DNA of 53,550 nucleotides from Cladosporium sp. IMV 00045 (lineage: Eukaryota; Ascomycota; Dothideomycetes; Cladosporiales; Cladosporiaceae), in the NCBI GenBank assembly GCA_001931905.2, contig MSJI02000746.1, forward strand, positions 1 to 53,550, given 5' to 3'. Each line of letters opens with the position of its first letter. Position 1 is the stretch's first letter. The position numbers were made by a program, and so were the translations under genes. Shown here piece after piece: positions 9,353 to 21,942 of this stretch. Under the pieces are notes generated by a model that ran no database searches, was not told the DNA's origin, and was given only the letters and a program-made list of their open reading frames with translations.

Positions 9353-11508
9353 TCAAGTCGACAGACTTCCGCGTCTCGGGTCGTTGCCACCCTTGATCCT
9401 GCCAATACCCACGACTTGGACCATCTCGCGCCAGAAACTGACGGGCGGGCCATAGAAAGTCTCCTCGTAGGCGTCGATGCCCGGGCGCTCCCAGACGAGG
9501 TCGGCCTCGTGGGGGCGCACGACTTTCGTGCGCTTGATGAGTTTCCAGCCGAGGAAGAGGACGACGGCTGCGGAGATGGTGTTAGCGAGGGATTTGGTGG
9601 TCTGGACTGGGTTTGTGGAAGCTTACCGAGGATGGGCATGGTGTAGTAGATGAAGAAGTTCTGCACACTCCAGGGCCTGAAGGAGGAGTAGCCGTAGAAG
9701 GTGATGATCATGAGCATCCAGCCCTGAGCGATATATGTCTGGGAGCTGTCAGCGAGATGATTATGGCATGAAGAAAGGGAGCGGGAAGCAAGCACTCACT
9801 CCGTAAGGTTGGAACCAGCCAGTGTAGGGGAAGGTCTTCCTGTCGAATCCTTGGGCCTTGACGGCACGGTGGAAGAAGATGTAAGTGCAGCACATGATGT
9901 TGTAGTTGATGATACCGCCACCGGTGATGAGGTTGATCAACCAGGTCAAGACCTCATTCGAAGCGCTGCTGACTTGGAGGAAGGCCAAGCACGGGAAGCA
10001 CATAACGACACAGAAGCACCAGAGTGGAACACCGTTCTTGGTGCAGTAGCGAAGGACCTTGGGAGCACGGCCCTCAAGAGCCAGACCGTACAAGCTGCGA
10101 GTGGCGCAGTAGGTGTAAGTGTTTCCGGCGCTGAAGATCGAAGTGCACATCAGAGCGTTGACGATGTGTGGCAGGACGCCAATGCCCAAGTTCTCCATAG
10201 CAATGACATATGGGGAGGCCGCAGCGGACTTCTCGCCAGATTCCTGGACGGCAGCCAAGGTTGGGTCGTTGTACGGGATGACGATACCGGCGCACAAAGA
10301 GCCGAGGATGAAGAAGAGACCGAAACGCCAGTACACGGTTTTGAAGGCGTTCTTGATGTAAATGCGAGGGCGCTTGGCCTCTGCAGAGACCATGGAGATG
10401 TACTCGGGTCCGACGACACAGAAGGCGGCGCTCCACATGCATGCAAGGAAACCCTCGAATCGACCGGTGTCACCAGTTGACAAATAAGTGGCGAAGGCTC
10501 CAGGGCTGTTCCAGTATCTAAAGCCGTAGGCGTCGCCTTGGGGGTTACCACCAACCATCGTGACGAATGTGAAGCCAAAAAGAATGAAGATCAAGATGAC
10601 CTTGCCACCAGAGAGCCAGAATTCAGCTTCACCGTAAGCTTTCACTGCAAGGACGTTGAGGAGGCTAAAATATTCTCGTCAGTATAAGTAAAAGGTGATG
10701 CGCTTGGGCTGAATCATTGGGCATATTGAAACGACAGAATCGCCGACGAGTGCACGCAAAAGGTCGCTGAGGGGAGGCAAGGCGCATGGGTAAGCTGCAG
10801 TGGGAGAGTTCGACACATGGGCTTTGTCGCAAGGGCAACAGCCGGGAGGCGTGAAGGGCATTTTGCTTTGGGGAGTAGGGTTGAAAGGCGCAATGGGAGA
10901 AAGAGAATAGTCGCGCTGGGAGTGGTCGCACTGGGAAATCTTACCCATAAAGGATCTGTAGAGAAGTTGTCAGTGAACGATGCCATATTGGTTAGCCGCC
11001 TGTCAAGACTCACGATACACGCCACGGGGATGGACCACGCAGGGATGTTCTCACTCCAGAAACCAAGGACCAGGGTGAGAGCAGTGATTTCGAAAGGGAT
11101 CAAAAGAGCTTCGTAGATGAAGAAGTTCCAGCCGGCCATGAAGCCAAAGGCGTCGTCGACGAAGTGACCAGCCAAGCGAATGAAACCACCAGAGACAGGG
11201 TATAGAACGGTCATTTCTGCGATTGAATTGTTGACCAGTGCCAGCATGCAGGAGTACATGATGTACGCGATGAACAAGCTGGCGGGCCCACCACTGTGCA
11301 GACCACCACCGATGGAGACGAAGAGCGCGGTACCGATACTACCACCGATGGCGATGAGCTGGATCTGGCGGTTGTTCAGCCGACGCTGGAGGTTGTCGGC
11401 GTTCTCGGCGATCTCGCCATCTTCGTAGTTGACGATGTCGTGGGCTTCGGGGGAGTTCGAGACGTATCCCTCGGCCTTCTCAGTAGGGCCTTTCTCCCAG
11501 AAAGGCAT
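9353..11508 (-). CDS. amino-acid permease (AAP/YAT family)
   Basis: Five exons on the minus strand: 11014-11508, 10945-10955, 9800-10664, 9627-9738 and 9353-9567. They sum to 565 residues with phases that fit. The protein is a 12-TM amino-acid/proton symporter of the fungal AAP family: LNNRQIQLIAIGGSIGTALF opens TM1, followed by YPVSGGFIRLAGHFVDDAFGF, KAYGEAEFWLSGGKVILI, GPEYISMVSAEAKRPR, NALMCTSIFSAGNTYTYC and GRAPKVL, and ends RRGSLST. Exon 2 is only 11 nt (coding ILYG with its neighbours), and the next intron, 10665-10944, is 280 nt, long for this window. Without the 11-nt exon the frame breaks and the conserved run into KAYGEAEF is lost. Substrate specificity cannot be assigned. Confidence 0.9.
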
Positions 11509-14500
11509 GTTGGACGATCGCGCAATGGGCGCTGGGGGAGTCCAGAGGGGGATTAGTATGGAGGGGGGAAAGTGAGGACGGAATTAGCTGAAAAGAGTAC
11601 GAGACGCGAACGAGGCGGCGCAGTCAAGACTTTTATGAGATGACATGAGAGTGAAGTGGAGGGGCAAGGATGGGCGAGTCTCTACGACCTAGACGAGGGT
11701 GGGACGAGGCTTAGCGCAGATTCCAAGACGCCTTGGAGGCACACGACCAGGCGCACGGTGGACGTAAAGCGTGGTGTCGTCTCCGGCGCTTCTAGCCTGG
11801 CGGTCGATAAGAAGCGAGCGAGCATTGAAGGCGATGGGCCACTGGCCACTTACCACCGCCGACTGACACTTCACTTCCAACCCGTCCGTTGCTTCTCTCC
11901 CTCAGCTGCGGGGACATTGGGCCCCACACGCCTTGGCCCAGGGACCAACTGGCACCTCAACCAGGGCTAGATCACCGAGGGACGCTGAGGTGAGTGGCTG
12001 AATGTCTTATCGCCCAGGCCGCACGACGGCGACGGTTAACCCCAATCGGCATGGTCAGCATGGATTCAAGCCGCAGAAGAAGCAAACGAGCACTGGCTTC
12101 GACTTCTTTGCTATTCCGCCGAGAAGCTGCAGAAACGCTTCGTTTGAGGTCTCCAATCGCCGCTATCTGCCGTCTGTCAGACATCTCTCCCGCCGGCATG
12201 GAGAACAACCGCGCATTACTGTACCCTGTACACTGGTCGCAATCCGGGGTTACAGTGATCTGAGTAAGTGTGGCAAGTGGGAACCTGTGGAGAGTGGGTA
12301 CCGTTGTGCCCGCACGTCCGCAGCGTGTATTAGGGTACAGTAGTAAGTGCCTCGAACCATACAGCACTAGTATGCCCATAGAAAAAGTACCTACGGAGTA
12401 CAGACAAATCGGCGCTGACCGAAGACTCGGTCGACTCTCACTGCCAGCCAGCCCAGAACATGCAGAGAACGTCACAATGCAGACGCACACAAGTGCTTTT
12501 TGCGCACATCATCCTCAGAGCCTCCCGCCTATACACTGCCCAGACTATCCTTGATCGAGCGCGTCGAGCATGCGCTTTGGCGGCCGCGTGTGCCGCAGCC
12601 TCGAGATTGGTCGGGTCTTTATGCTTTCACGACGACAAGCATTCGGTCTTGGTATTTTCCAGGTTCTCTCGTTACGAGAGCGTTATTCGACCAGGCGACC
12701 GCCGCGTTCAACATTTCAACACAACGGTCGCAGAGACATGCCCAAGAGCGGGGCCATTGCTATAGTCAAATAATGCCGATTGGCAAGAAATGCATTCTGG
12801 GAACTGCCGAACAGACCAACGCAATCACAGTAACGCCAGATCTCCCTCGCGCATTAGCGATTGCCGGGCAACACAGGCGCGGCTGGATCATACAGTGCAG
12901 CACTCGCGCGCCGGAAATACAGCTTTTGCCTTTGAGGCTCAGACGCAGCGATCCGCAGCAGCACGGTATGCATCCACCGCGCACTACCCTTTTGCAAGAC
13001 ATAAAGTGCCTTAGGACGAAGTTTAAATTGCCTTGGTCCAAAGGTTGCTGTACATTGACATTTTGTGAAGGCTTGGAAGCGGCAAAAAGCAAATTGTTCT
13101 ACAAAGCACGTGCAGCACGTGGTTCTCGCAACGGCTCCCCGAAGCTCCCTCCACATGCGGGCAGCCCACTTTGCCAGCGCCAGCGCTGTGGGAGAACTTG
13201 ATATCAACACTTTTTTTCTTATAGGGTTGACCACAAAGTCACTCATATTGAGATGCGCACTTTGTGATGAACTATCCAAGCATTCATTATTTTCGCGCCC
13301 TTGGTGATATGGATTACCACCTACCAAGGCCGTACCCTGCAACATGGCTTGCCTAGCGCTACCTACCTCGGCTATCGCTGCGAACCGCCGCTATACCTCT
13401 CTCTCTTCGAATCCGTAATATCATACGGCCATTTAGCAATATGCAAGATTCACGTACTCAATGCCCATGCAATGCTGACCACGTGACTCTTCGATAGTAA
13501 GGGTCTATACACCCCCTGCAAGCCCCCCGCACACGGTATTGCTGCATCAATCTCCAAAAGATAAGAACCCTCCCGTACCTAGTTTTATCCTTCCATCCTT
13601 CCCGCCGCAGCCGGAGTATATGCCAGATGGCGCAGGGCAGGCAACCTTTTTCCCTGTGCGGCCAGTCAATCCGGACGTGACAGCTTTCAGGGAAGACTAC
13701 CGACTACACCTCTCCCATGTCGCAGGACTCGTCACTTGACTGCCGACAATGTACCGTTTCTTGGATGGCCTCCTTTTGGCCTCATGTGGTATTGTGGTCC
13801 ACGAAAGGGATCTGGCGAGGACTGATAAGAATTCGCTTGCGTGTTCGTTTCGACGCTCGACATCAAGCCACCGAGATGCAGGATGACAAGTTTACGCCCT
13901 TCCGAATTGACTGAGCACGCCTCAGTGAGGAGGATGTGTTAGGCGAACGCAGGAACGATGATCCCTACGCCCGAGCGGCTCTATTAAGGAGCTTGTTGGA
14001 ACGCATCCGCGCAAACACCGCATGTCGTGGCCAGGACGAAGAGAAGAGCGGGACTATCAAGGAACTCGCGATAGTTCGTCCGCGCAAGCACCGCGCGATA
14101 GCTGCAGGACAGGACCCTTCGCACGCGAGGCGATGACTTCGAGGTACGATAGACTTGATATTGCACCGGGTTCGAAGATGAATCGACTCAGCCACGTAAT
14201 CCTCGAAGAATGAGCGACCAGCGCTGCTGAGCGTGGAAGCGAGGATGGGGATGGGTGCTCAGAATGGCAACGAGGTAGCGACCAAGAGGGATTGTTCCGC
14301 AAAGCCTCCGACTTTTTGTTCGTTTGGGTGAAGATCTTCCAGCGACGCGATTTCGCCCTCACTAAACAATGCTGAAGCCAAGAACTGACCCGCAAGTGTC
14401 CTGGTCGCAAAGCTGTACTGAGGAATAACCAGGCCTCAGAGGCAGCCGGAGGGCTCAATGAGCCCACGTGTCAAGTCCATTGAATGGTAGTGGTGGAAGC

Positions 14501-14567
14501 ATCAGGGCCAGCAGCGAAAGGCATAGCAAACTTGACCGAGTTGCTCATTTTAACCTCATCAACGACT
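11509..14567. other. 3-kb gap without recognisable gene
   Basis: Contains the permease promoter (11509 to about 12000) and then sequence with many overlapping short frames on both strands. The longest (12500-13201, 233 residues) begins at a TTG, lacks motifs and has the composition of a chance frame. Small features: GTACCTACGGAGTAC at 12387-12401; a 6-bp inverted repeat GGGCTCAATGAGCCC at 14449-14463; two near-identical 16-mers, TCCGCGCAAACACCGC-like, about 73 bp apart near 14010 and 14080. Confidence 0.5.
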
Positions 14568-15713
14568 TCACTCAGGAACCATGGCACCGCGAATAGCGCT
14601 TCTCAATTTGAGACCAAAGTCGCCAATCCACCACAGCTCACGTTTGGAGTCCAGAATGGTGCAGTAATGCTCGAAGACTTGCAGTCCGACACGATCGCGA
14701 GCCTTGAGAAGCTGCAAGAAATCGTCGGACATTCCAGCGGGCCAAGTGCCCAGCATGCGAAATTCAGAGCTCGTACGGCTTTCGGTCGCGCCCTTCAGCA
14801 AAGCGATCGCATCGCCACGGATGTTGTCTTTAGTGACTTTGTGCAGTTCGTCGAGGGCGTGCGTGGCCTCGCTCAGGTCCGCCATGCATTCTGGCGGGGG
14901 AGGGTCGTAGAATGCAGGCGCGATATCGCTGTCCGGCGCAACGCCGCTGCCGGCGCGCCAGAGAGCCTGCTTGCCGCGGATGACAGCCAGAAGAGCCAGC
15001 GCGTCGTCGTAAGTCATGCCTTGCTGGGTGTTGTTCGCGTCGGCGAATGTGAGAATGCCAACCGTGGCGGCGAACATTAGCAAATTCTCGTGAGGCTGAT
15101 CTTCGCCTGGGCTTTGTAGCTGGTGGCGAAACAGCTGAAGACCAAGGGCTTGATGGTGTAAAGCTCGCGTCTGGTACTTGTGTAGAGTCGTTGGATCTGA
15201 TGTTGCGTTGTATGCGTGAACGTAGTGAAAGGCCGCGACGGTGAGAAGACCGTGCATCAGCATATGATTTTCGTAGGCCTTGTCAGGCATGATATGGCGC
15301 CAGACATCTTGGGCTCTAGGAGACAACGAAAGCGATCCTGCTGTAGAAGTGCAGAAGTGATGCATCAATCTCATATCCAGAGAGTCGAAGATTGGACCGT
15401 CTGACGGTGCTGCCAGTACCGAAGTTGGTAGTGATGGTGCTCCGTGTTCGGATGTTTGAGCAGTAGGAGACCGTGTTGCGACAGACGAGGATCCAGACTT
15501 CACTTGAGCATAGACGCAGGTCTTCTCATGCCGCAAGCAACTCTCACACGTGGGATAAGTTTGAGAGCACTAGATTGCCGATGTTAGTGTCAAGGGGTCC
15601 TGCGATCGATTTATTAGACAACGTAGCGCGGGCGATCTGCCTACCTTTACACGTCGCGCCTTGCACTGGATGCATCCCAAGCGTGACTTTGTGTGCGCCC
15701 TGCGACTAGGCAT
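14568..15713 (-). CDS. Zn2Cys6 transcription factor, UPC2-type
   Basis: Exon 1 15645-15713 and exon 2 14568-15569 (intron 15570-15644) encode 356 residues. The intron splits a complete Zn2Cys6 cluster near the N-terminus: C-IQ-C-KARRVK-C-SQTYPT-C-ES-C-LRHEKT-C, residues about 14-41. It is followed by a regulatory domain of the UPC2/ECM22-like, DUF3468 type: MHHFCTSTAGSLS, VWRHIMPDKAYENHMLMHGLL, TVAAFHYVHAY and ENLLMFAATVGILTFAD. Yeast relatives of this architecture bind sterol-response promoters, but many filamentous homologues regulate other metabolism. It is transcribed away from the RTA1-like gene across a shared 463-bp region, which may be a target for control of both. Confidence 0.88.
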
Positions 15714-16176
15714 CGCGGTGTGGAAATATGTACAGTAAGCAAGTGCAGAACGAGCGGAACTATCGAGCAACAATCGTGTACGAAGTACGAGGAGAGAACA
15801 CGAGGCAAAGGCAGCAAGGCTGTGAATTCGGCGGCAAGAAAGCCGTATCGGGTTAAGTGAACGATGTACGACATCGCCAAGCGCGAAAGCGAGCCGGCAG
15901 AGGTCTGTACCGAGAGGCTATGGAGCGTCAAATATCGTCCTCCGGCCTAACCGAGCCATTTTCTTCAATTTTACTGGTGGCGAAACCATGGGAGGATCGC
16001 GTAGTCTCGACACAGGCGAATCCAACCGTCATCCCCAACGGCGGTGCTGGCCCTACACGTCGCACTACTGCCTTATGTAAGTACGCAATGCGCTCCCACT
16101 TAGGGAGGCGAGAGGTTTGTCCTTTCGTTCTCTGCTTCCTGTCCTGTCAACTTCGATCTCTGGCAAGATCTCAAAG
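15714..16176. promoter_or_regulatory. shared promoter of regulator and RTA1-like gene
   Basis: The 463 bp between the divergent start codons of the Zn2Cys6 factor (15713, minus) and the RTA1-like gene (16177, plus). No other gene fits here. I see no clear TATA box; binding sites were not identified. Confidence 0.5.
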
Positions 16177-17333
16177 ATGTCTACCCGGTACTGTACGGAG
16201 GTCACGCCCGAGTGCCCAGTCGAATACACAACGTACGGCTACTATCCCAACCTGGGCGGCAATGCTTTTCTCCTGGCCGCTTTCGCGCTATGTTTCTTCG
16301 GCCAGATCATCATGGGCTGGAAGACCAAAGTGCGAGCTTTCTCGATAGTGGTCGCCATGGGCTGCGGACTTGAAGCTATAGGATATGGCGGACGTATCAT
16401 GATGAACGAAAACCCGTGGAGCTCGGACGGATTCAAGATGCAAGTCTGTTGCTTGATTCTGGCCCCTTCGTTCTTGGCTGCTGGAATCTACTTGACCATC
16501 AAGCACTTGGTGATCCACCTTGGCCAAGAGAGCTCGAGGCTTGCTCCGCGCTGGTATACTTGGATTGTACGTCACCTCCATACTCTCGAGCACTCGGTTG
16601 TGTCGCCGCGATAGTGTCTCGAAGCCATATCATCTGGGAGATAGGCTAATAATATTGATAGTTCATCGGCTGCGACGTCGTTTCGATCATCACGCAAGCT
16701 GCTGGTGGTGGAATTGCCTCCGCAGCAACGGATGGAGACAACCTGCTCGACGTAGGAAACGGTCTCATCATGGCCGGTATTGCCTTTCAAGTTGCCACGA
16801 TGGCAACCTGCATCATCCTCACCATCGACTTTGGACTCCGTCTGGCTCGTAACAGAAGGAATGGCGTGGCAAGTACGGGCCAAGCTGGCGCGCTGAGCGA
16901 TCCCAAGTTTTTGTTCTACCTGGGATGCTCAGCCTTCGGCTTCCTGACCATTTTCATTCGATGCGTGTACCGGTAAGTGTCTGCCACAAACTGCAAAATG
17001 TTCGACCAATCGTTCTGACTTTATAACCAGTCTGCCTGAAATGGCTGGCGGTTGGGGTGGAGAGCTCATGCGCAGAGAAGATGAGTTTCTCGTTCTAGAC
17101 GGAATGTAAGTAAAACCCAAAAATCTGGAGTCATCTCATCGATGCTGACCTTCACTTCCAGGATGATCCTCATCTCCACCATTTGCCTTACCGTCGCACA
17201 CCCCGGCATCTACATGCCGACCATCAGCTCGCGCAACCGACCCGTCACTGCTGAGGAGAAGGCTGAGGCTGGCGAGAAATCCTCCATGTCATCAAGACAG
17301 GGCGGAGACCTGGCTACACCCCAAAGTTCCTAA
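16177..17333 (+). CDS. RTA1-like lipid-translocating membrane protein
   Basis: Exons 16177-16566, 16662-16972, 17031-17105 and 17162-17333 encode 315 residues. The pattern of seven TM helices and the motifs YYPNLGGNAFLLAAFALCFF, EAIGYGGRIMM, CLILAPSFLAAGIYLTIKHL, FIGCDVVSIITQAAGGGIAS, IRCVYRLPEMAGGWGGELMR and EFLVLDGMMILIS identify the fungal RTA1/RSB1 (lipid-translocating exporter) family. Members act at the plasma membrane and are linked to sphingoid-base export and resistance to azoles or 7-aminocholesterol. The C-terminal tail is polar and Ser/Glu-rich. The frame is open upstream but the next start-like codon is TTG, so ATG 16177 is chosen. It lies between a UPC2-type regulator and a sterol-oxidase-like gene. 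Confidence 0.92.
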
Positions 17334-18031
17334 TTTCTTTGCATCTTCGGCTTTCGTGTCTGCAATCGATTTCACCCTTTCTTCATCAATTCATCAGCAT
17401 TGCTTGCGATAGCCATCACTCATTGACGACCATCTTTCTTTTTTCAGTACTTAGAGCGCACATATTATACAGACAGCACAGCCATTTTCAGAAGAATGCA
17501 ATTGCCCTTCAAGACCAAGTTCACCGCTCAGCAAACAGCTCCTTCAGCCGCACATTTCTGACCGGCATCGAAGCCCCGCGTTCCGGCGCCACCATACCGT
17601 TTGAAGACACCTGTCATGCACCTGTATATGCATGGCCGTGGGCAGGTATGCATGAACCAATAGGGTTCGGACAGCACAGTCGATATTCTTGACATATCTG
17701 GTGCGGACCCTATCTGTGAGCGCATTTTTCGCCATTTATATTGGCTCGTCCGAATTTTTCAAATTGGAAGAGCCCCTTCTGGAACCGCACTGGCGATACG
17801 GATCGCGCATAGCTTCAATTTCGCAATGACAAGGTCTTTCCCAGGTGTACAGTTTTGATGTTCTGGCCGAAAAGGTAACCCATCCTGTCAGCCGCTTCGC
17901 AGCCGGTATTGAATTTATCTGTCGCCGCTTCCGCCCTCGCAGCCTCTGTTCTTGCCATTCATCGAGATACAAGTTCTCCTACTTCGCTCAGTAGTGGCGT
18001 GCGACCTTTCTTTGGACGACTTGTATCGACT
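17334..18031. other. intergenic, no gene recognised
   Basis: The 3' flank of the RTA1-like gene and the 5' flank of the GMC/hydrolase gene, both on the plus strand. No convincing coding frame; the open frame leading into the next gene starts from TTG and has no family match before ATG 18032. Confidence 0.5.
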
Positions 18032-21000
18032 ATGGCGACTCTCGACTGCCTCGCAGTGCTCCTATCTCTCCTAATATCTTTCAACTCAACAGTACTTCGG
18101 ATATTGGAATGGCTTGCTATGTTGGTTACATCTTCTAGAACTTCTCGAGGATTCCACTCTAACCTGGACGACGAAAAGCCACCAAACAGGATTAGCTCAC
18201 CTCTCACCAATCTCAAATCCTCATACGATGTCGTCGTCATCGGCTCAGGCTACGGTGGAGGAGTTGCCGCGAGTCGAATGTCGCGCGCACAGCCGAAGCA
18301 GTCGGTCTGCGTACTTGAAGCTGGAAGTGAACGCTGGCCGACGCAATCTGATGCACAGCCTGGCGGGTTCTTAAGATCATTCTTGAAAGCGTTGACAGAG
18401 TTCCGAGTGACAGGCCTGCACTTCGGATCTGAGGGAGTGTGGCCGCTGAACATTGGGAAGCCTGACGGTCTGTACCGTTGGGTCTATGGCAAGGGATCAA
18501 GTGCATTCATGGGTCAAGGCTAGTATATCAGTTCTTCCTCTGCTGTAATTGTGCTGCGGTATCTAATGCTTTTTTGTATAGGTCTCGGTGGCACTAGTCT
18601 GATCAATGCGAATGTTTTCATGAAGCCAGACGCGAGAGTGTTGAAATCTTCAGAATGGCCGATCGAGCTACGGCAGCCTGGTGCATTGGACGAATGTGCG
18701 TCACCCAGGATGTTCTTGTGTTCTCACTACCAATGACCTGCTAATCCAAATTTCAGATTTCGGACGAGCAGAAGCTATGCTTCAGCCTGAAGCATGCCCG
18801 GACGACTTTCTCCAGTCGCGCAAATACAAGATGTTGCAGCGGCAAGCAGTCGCTGTTGGTCTAGGAGAGTCATTTGGTCCTGTACGGCAGACAGTCGCAT
18901 TCCAGAAGAAATTCAACGCATCGGGTGTACGATTGAGCGCCAACGAGCTCAACGGGCAAGACTCGCTTGGGCTGGACGATGGGAGCAAGAGTACAGTCCT
19001 CGCCACATACCTCACGGATGCTTGGAAGAACGGAGCCGAAATGTATGCTTGATCGGTAAAGCATTGATTTTCAAAGGCTAATTCGGCTTACAGTTACTGC
19101 GGCTGCAACGTCCGATTCATTCGAAAGCATCCAGACGGAGGGTACCTGGTGTTCTTCAGAGATCCAGTCTCAGCATTACCACTTGGCAATTCGCATGGCA
19201 AGCTTCGCTGGGTTCACGCAAAGAAGCTTGCATTTCTAGGAGCTGGATCCATCGGCTCGACTGAAGTCATCCTTCGTAGTCAACGCGAAGGTCTATCAAC
19301 AAGCCCAAGAATTGGGAAGGGGGTGAGTGGGAACGGTGGCATGTTGTCATTCGGTTATGACCTGAACGTGGATGCCTCCCACTATTTTGGCCCAAAAGAG
19401 AGCAAGGTGGGCACTGCCATCAGCGGAGTCATCGATTGCCGCGGAGGAAATGACATGGAAGAAGGTTTTGTCATCCAAGACGGCGCCTTTACTCTGATGT
19501 CTCCAATGTTCCGAATCATGAAGCCGTTGCTCTCGAGAAGACCCCCAAGTCGTGGGTCGTTCGCAACCAAAATCAAGCGGCTGTTCAGACTGTTGGATCT
19601 TTTCTCCAATGCACTCAGTAACAGTCAAGTGTACCTCACGCTCAGCCACGACAACGCTTGTGGATCAATCACCCTCGAGAACGATCACCCGGTTCTTGAC
19701 ATGCGCGGAGTCGATCGCGAGTCTTCCGTGGAGAGAATTAAGAGCGTGCTGGTCGGAATGACAGACGCTTTCGATGGGTCTCACCTACAATGGAAGAACA
19801 AAGTGACTGCGCATCCTCTCGGTGGCCTTGGATTCGCAGCAGAAGGCACCGGACGCACTGGATCCGTCAGTCATACAGGCGAGCTTTTCTCTGGGACTGG
19901 CAGCGAAGTTTATTCTGGCTTATGTGTCGTCGACGGCTCGGTGATCAGCCGATCGCTGGGAGCAAACCCGTTCGCCACCATCACTGCCATAGCGGAGCGT
20001 TCGGTCGATACCATCGCGCAAAAGAACGGCCTGAATTTGAATTTTGCAGGTACAATGGCATTCGATGCACAGAAAACCCCGCCTCTTCTGCACTTCAGCG
20101 AGAGAATGGATGGTAATACGAGAGTAAATGATCAAAGCTCGCCAATGACACTATATGCGAATGTTCAGTTCTCGGAAAGGACGGGCGAAAATGAATTCTG
20201 TGGTCGCCTATCTGGGACGTTGGACTGCCCGTATCTGTCTTCTGATCAACTGATGATAAAAGAAGGTAGACTGATCCTTTTACAACAAGATCCATTGGAG
20301 TCGTGTCAACGAGTGATGAGATACGAGTTCACTACCGTCACATCGAATGGCAAGAAATACTTCATGACAGGAAGGAAGCTAATCAACCCTTTCGTTACAT
20401 TGTCCCCTTCCCGGCTATGGCGCGCAACCACAACCCTATCCATCGAGGTGAAGAATGCAAATGAATCACTCTTGGGGTCTGGGGAGCTCAATATCAGTTT
20501 GCTGGACTTCCTGGATCAGCTGAGGACGTTGGAAACAAGTGGTTCTAGTCAAATTGCTCGACGGAGGCTGTTTGTCGACTTCATTTGGTCTTTTACCTAC
20601 AACTTGATAACAATGTTCTTTTCACCTTTTGCGCCTCTGCAGTATCCTGGGGACCCTGCTGTGACAACCCTCAAGAATCTAGAGGCCGAGCAAAAAACAC
20701 CTCCAACTACGAAGCTGCAGCTCACAGCATCCGATGGCATCAACTCAACTCTCCGTATGTGGGAGCCCGTAACAGACTCAGCAGATGATGGGCCTACAGC
20801 TCCAGACGTCCTCTTCGTACCAGGAGCTTCTGTCAGTCACTTGATCTTCGCATCTCCATACATCCGACTAAACGCCGTGGAACACTTCACCCGTAAAGGC
20901 TACAGAGCCTGGTGTCTAACAACTCGCTTCGGCAAACAAAACTCAACGGACAACACCACCAATGCCTGGACAGGCTACGACGCCCGCCTCGACATTGCAG

Positions 21001-21827
21001 CCGCGCTGGAAGAAATCAGACACCACCACTCACAATGTTCGTCCAAGCAACACCGACCTCCCTACATCATCGCCCACTGCGTCGGCTCTCTCGCCCTAGC
21101 GTCTGCACTCCTGACTGGCACAGTACCCAAAGACTCGATCTCAGGCCTCACAGCATCTCAAATCTTTCTCCACCCCGTCCTGCAACCCCTCAACGAGCTC
21201 AAAGCAACCCTCTCCCTGACCAAACTCTACCAAATCCTCGCAGGAGACTGGTTCGCCCTAAACATCACCCGACCCCAAAGCTCCAAGAGCCTCATACAGG
21301 CAACCCTAGACACTCTACTGCGCTTCTACCCCGTCACATCGACCCGCGAAATCTGCAACTCGAACGTCTGCCACCGCTGCCTCCTCCCCTTCGGCCGGCT
21401 GTGGAACCACAGCAATCTCAACGCAGCCACGCACGAGAATCTGCACCGCATTTTCGGGGGCGTAAGTATTCGTTGCGTTGAGCATTTGGCCAGAAGTGGG
21501 AGGCAGCAGGCGGTGGTCGATGGTGACTCGCGGTCGTTGTTGACGGATGGGAATCTGCAGCGCCTGAGTGGGATTCCGGTGTTGCTCATCTCGGGCGCTG
21601 ACAATAATGTGTATAGCGCGGACTCAACTTTGAAGACGCTGCGGATTCTGAGAGAGAGGAGTGCGTGCGTGCGAAGGAAGGTTTTCGCGGATGTTGGGCA
21701 TTTGTGTGGCTGGATGGGGGAGAGGGGAGCGGAGCCTGGTGGTGTGTATGAGACTGTTGAGGCGGAGGTGCGGAGGGTGATGGGTTCTCGCGGTAATGTC
21801 GTCGGTTCGCAGCAGGCGGTCAACTGA
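18032..21827 (+). CDS. GMC sterol-oxidase-like / alpha-beta hydrolase fusion
   Basis: Exons 18032-18518, 18582-18695, 18757-19042 and 19094-21827 give 1206 residues. A hydrophobic N-terminus (residues 4-34) is likely a membrane anchor. An FAD-dependent GMC/cholesterol-oxidase-like domain follows: YDVVVIGSGYGGGVAASRM (about 65-83), GLGGTSLINANVF, LAFLGAGSIGSTEVILRS, then AHPLGG near 535 with VVDGSV and NPFATITAIAERS at the C-terminal FAD contact. A middle region of about 250 residues is unassigned. The C-terminal third is an alpha/beta hydrolase: LFVPGASVSH (about 869), nucleophile elbow IAHCVGSLAL with Cys about 957, acid LLISGADNN and VGHLCGW His about 1164. The first intron appears to use a GC donor. 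Oxidation plus ester or thioester cleavage of a sterol-like lipid is a reasonable guess, not shown. Confidence 0.85.
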
Positions 21828-21942
21828 TGATAGTCCTTTGGACGAATGAACAACTTCCTCAGGAGTGCAATCGCTGCTTGAACAGATAGAACTAGATTGG
21901 TATTTCCCCGCTAACAATACACTATGAACATCTACATCGCAA

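Noticed and set aside
12500..13201. 233-residue open frame on the plus strand
   Set aside because: Starts at TTG, has no motif, overlaps long frames in other phases, and its residue mix looks like chance translation.
14057..14467. 136-residue minus-strand frame
   Set aside because: Needs a GTG start, no motif, competing frames on the other strand.
20912..21481. 189-residue Arg/Pro/His-rich frame inside the oxidase-hydrolase gene
   Set aside because: Shifted frame of the hydrolase domain, which has clear motifs.
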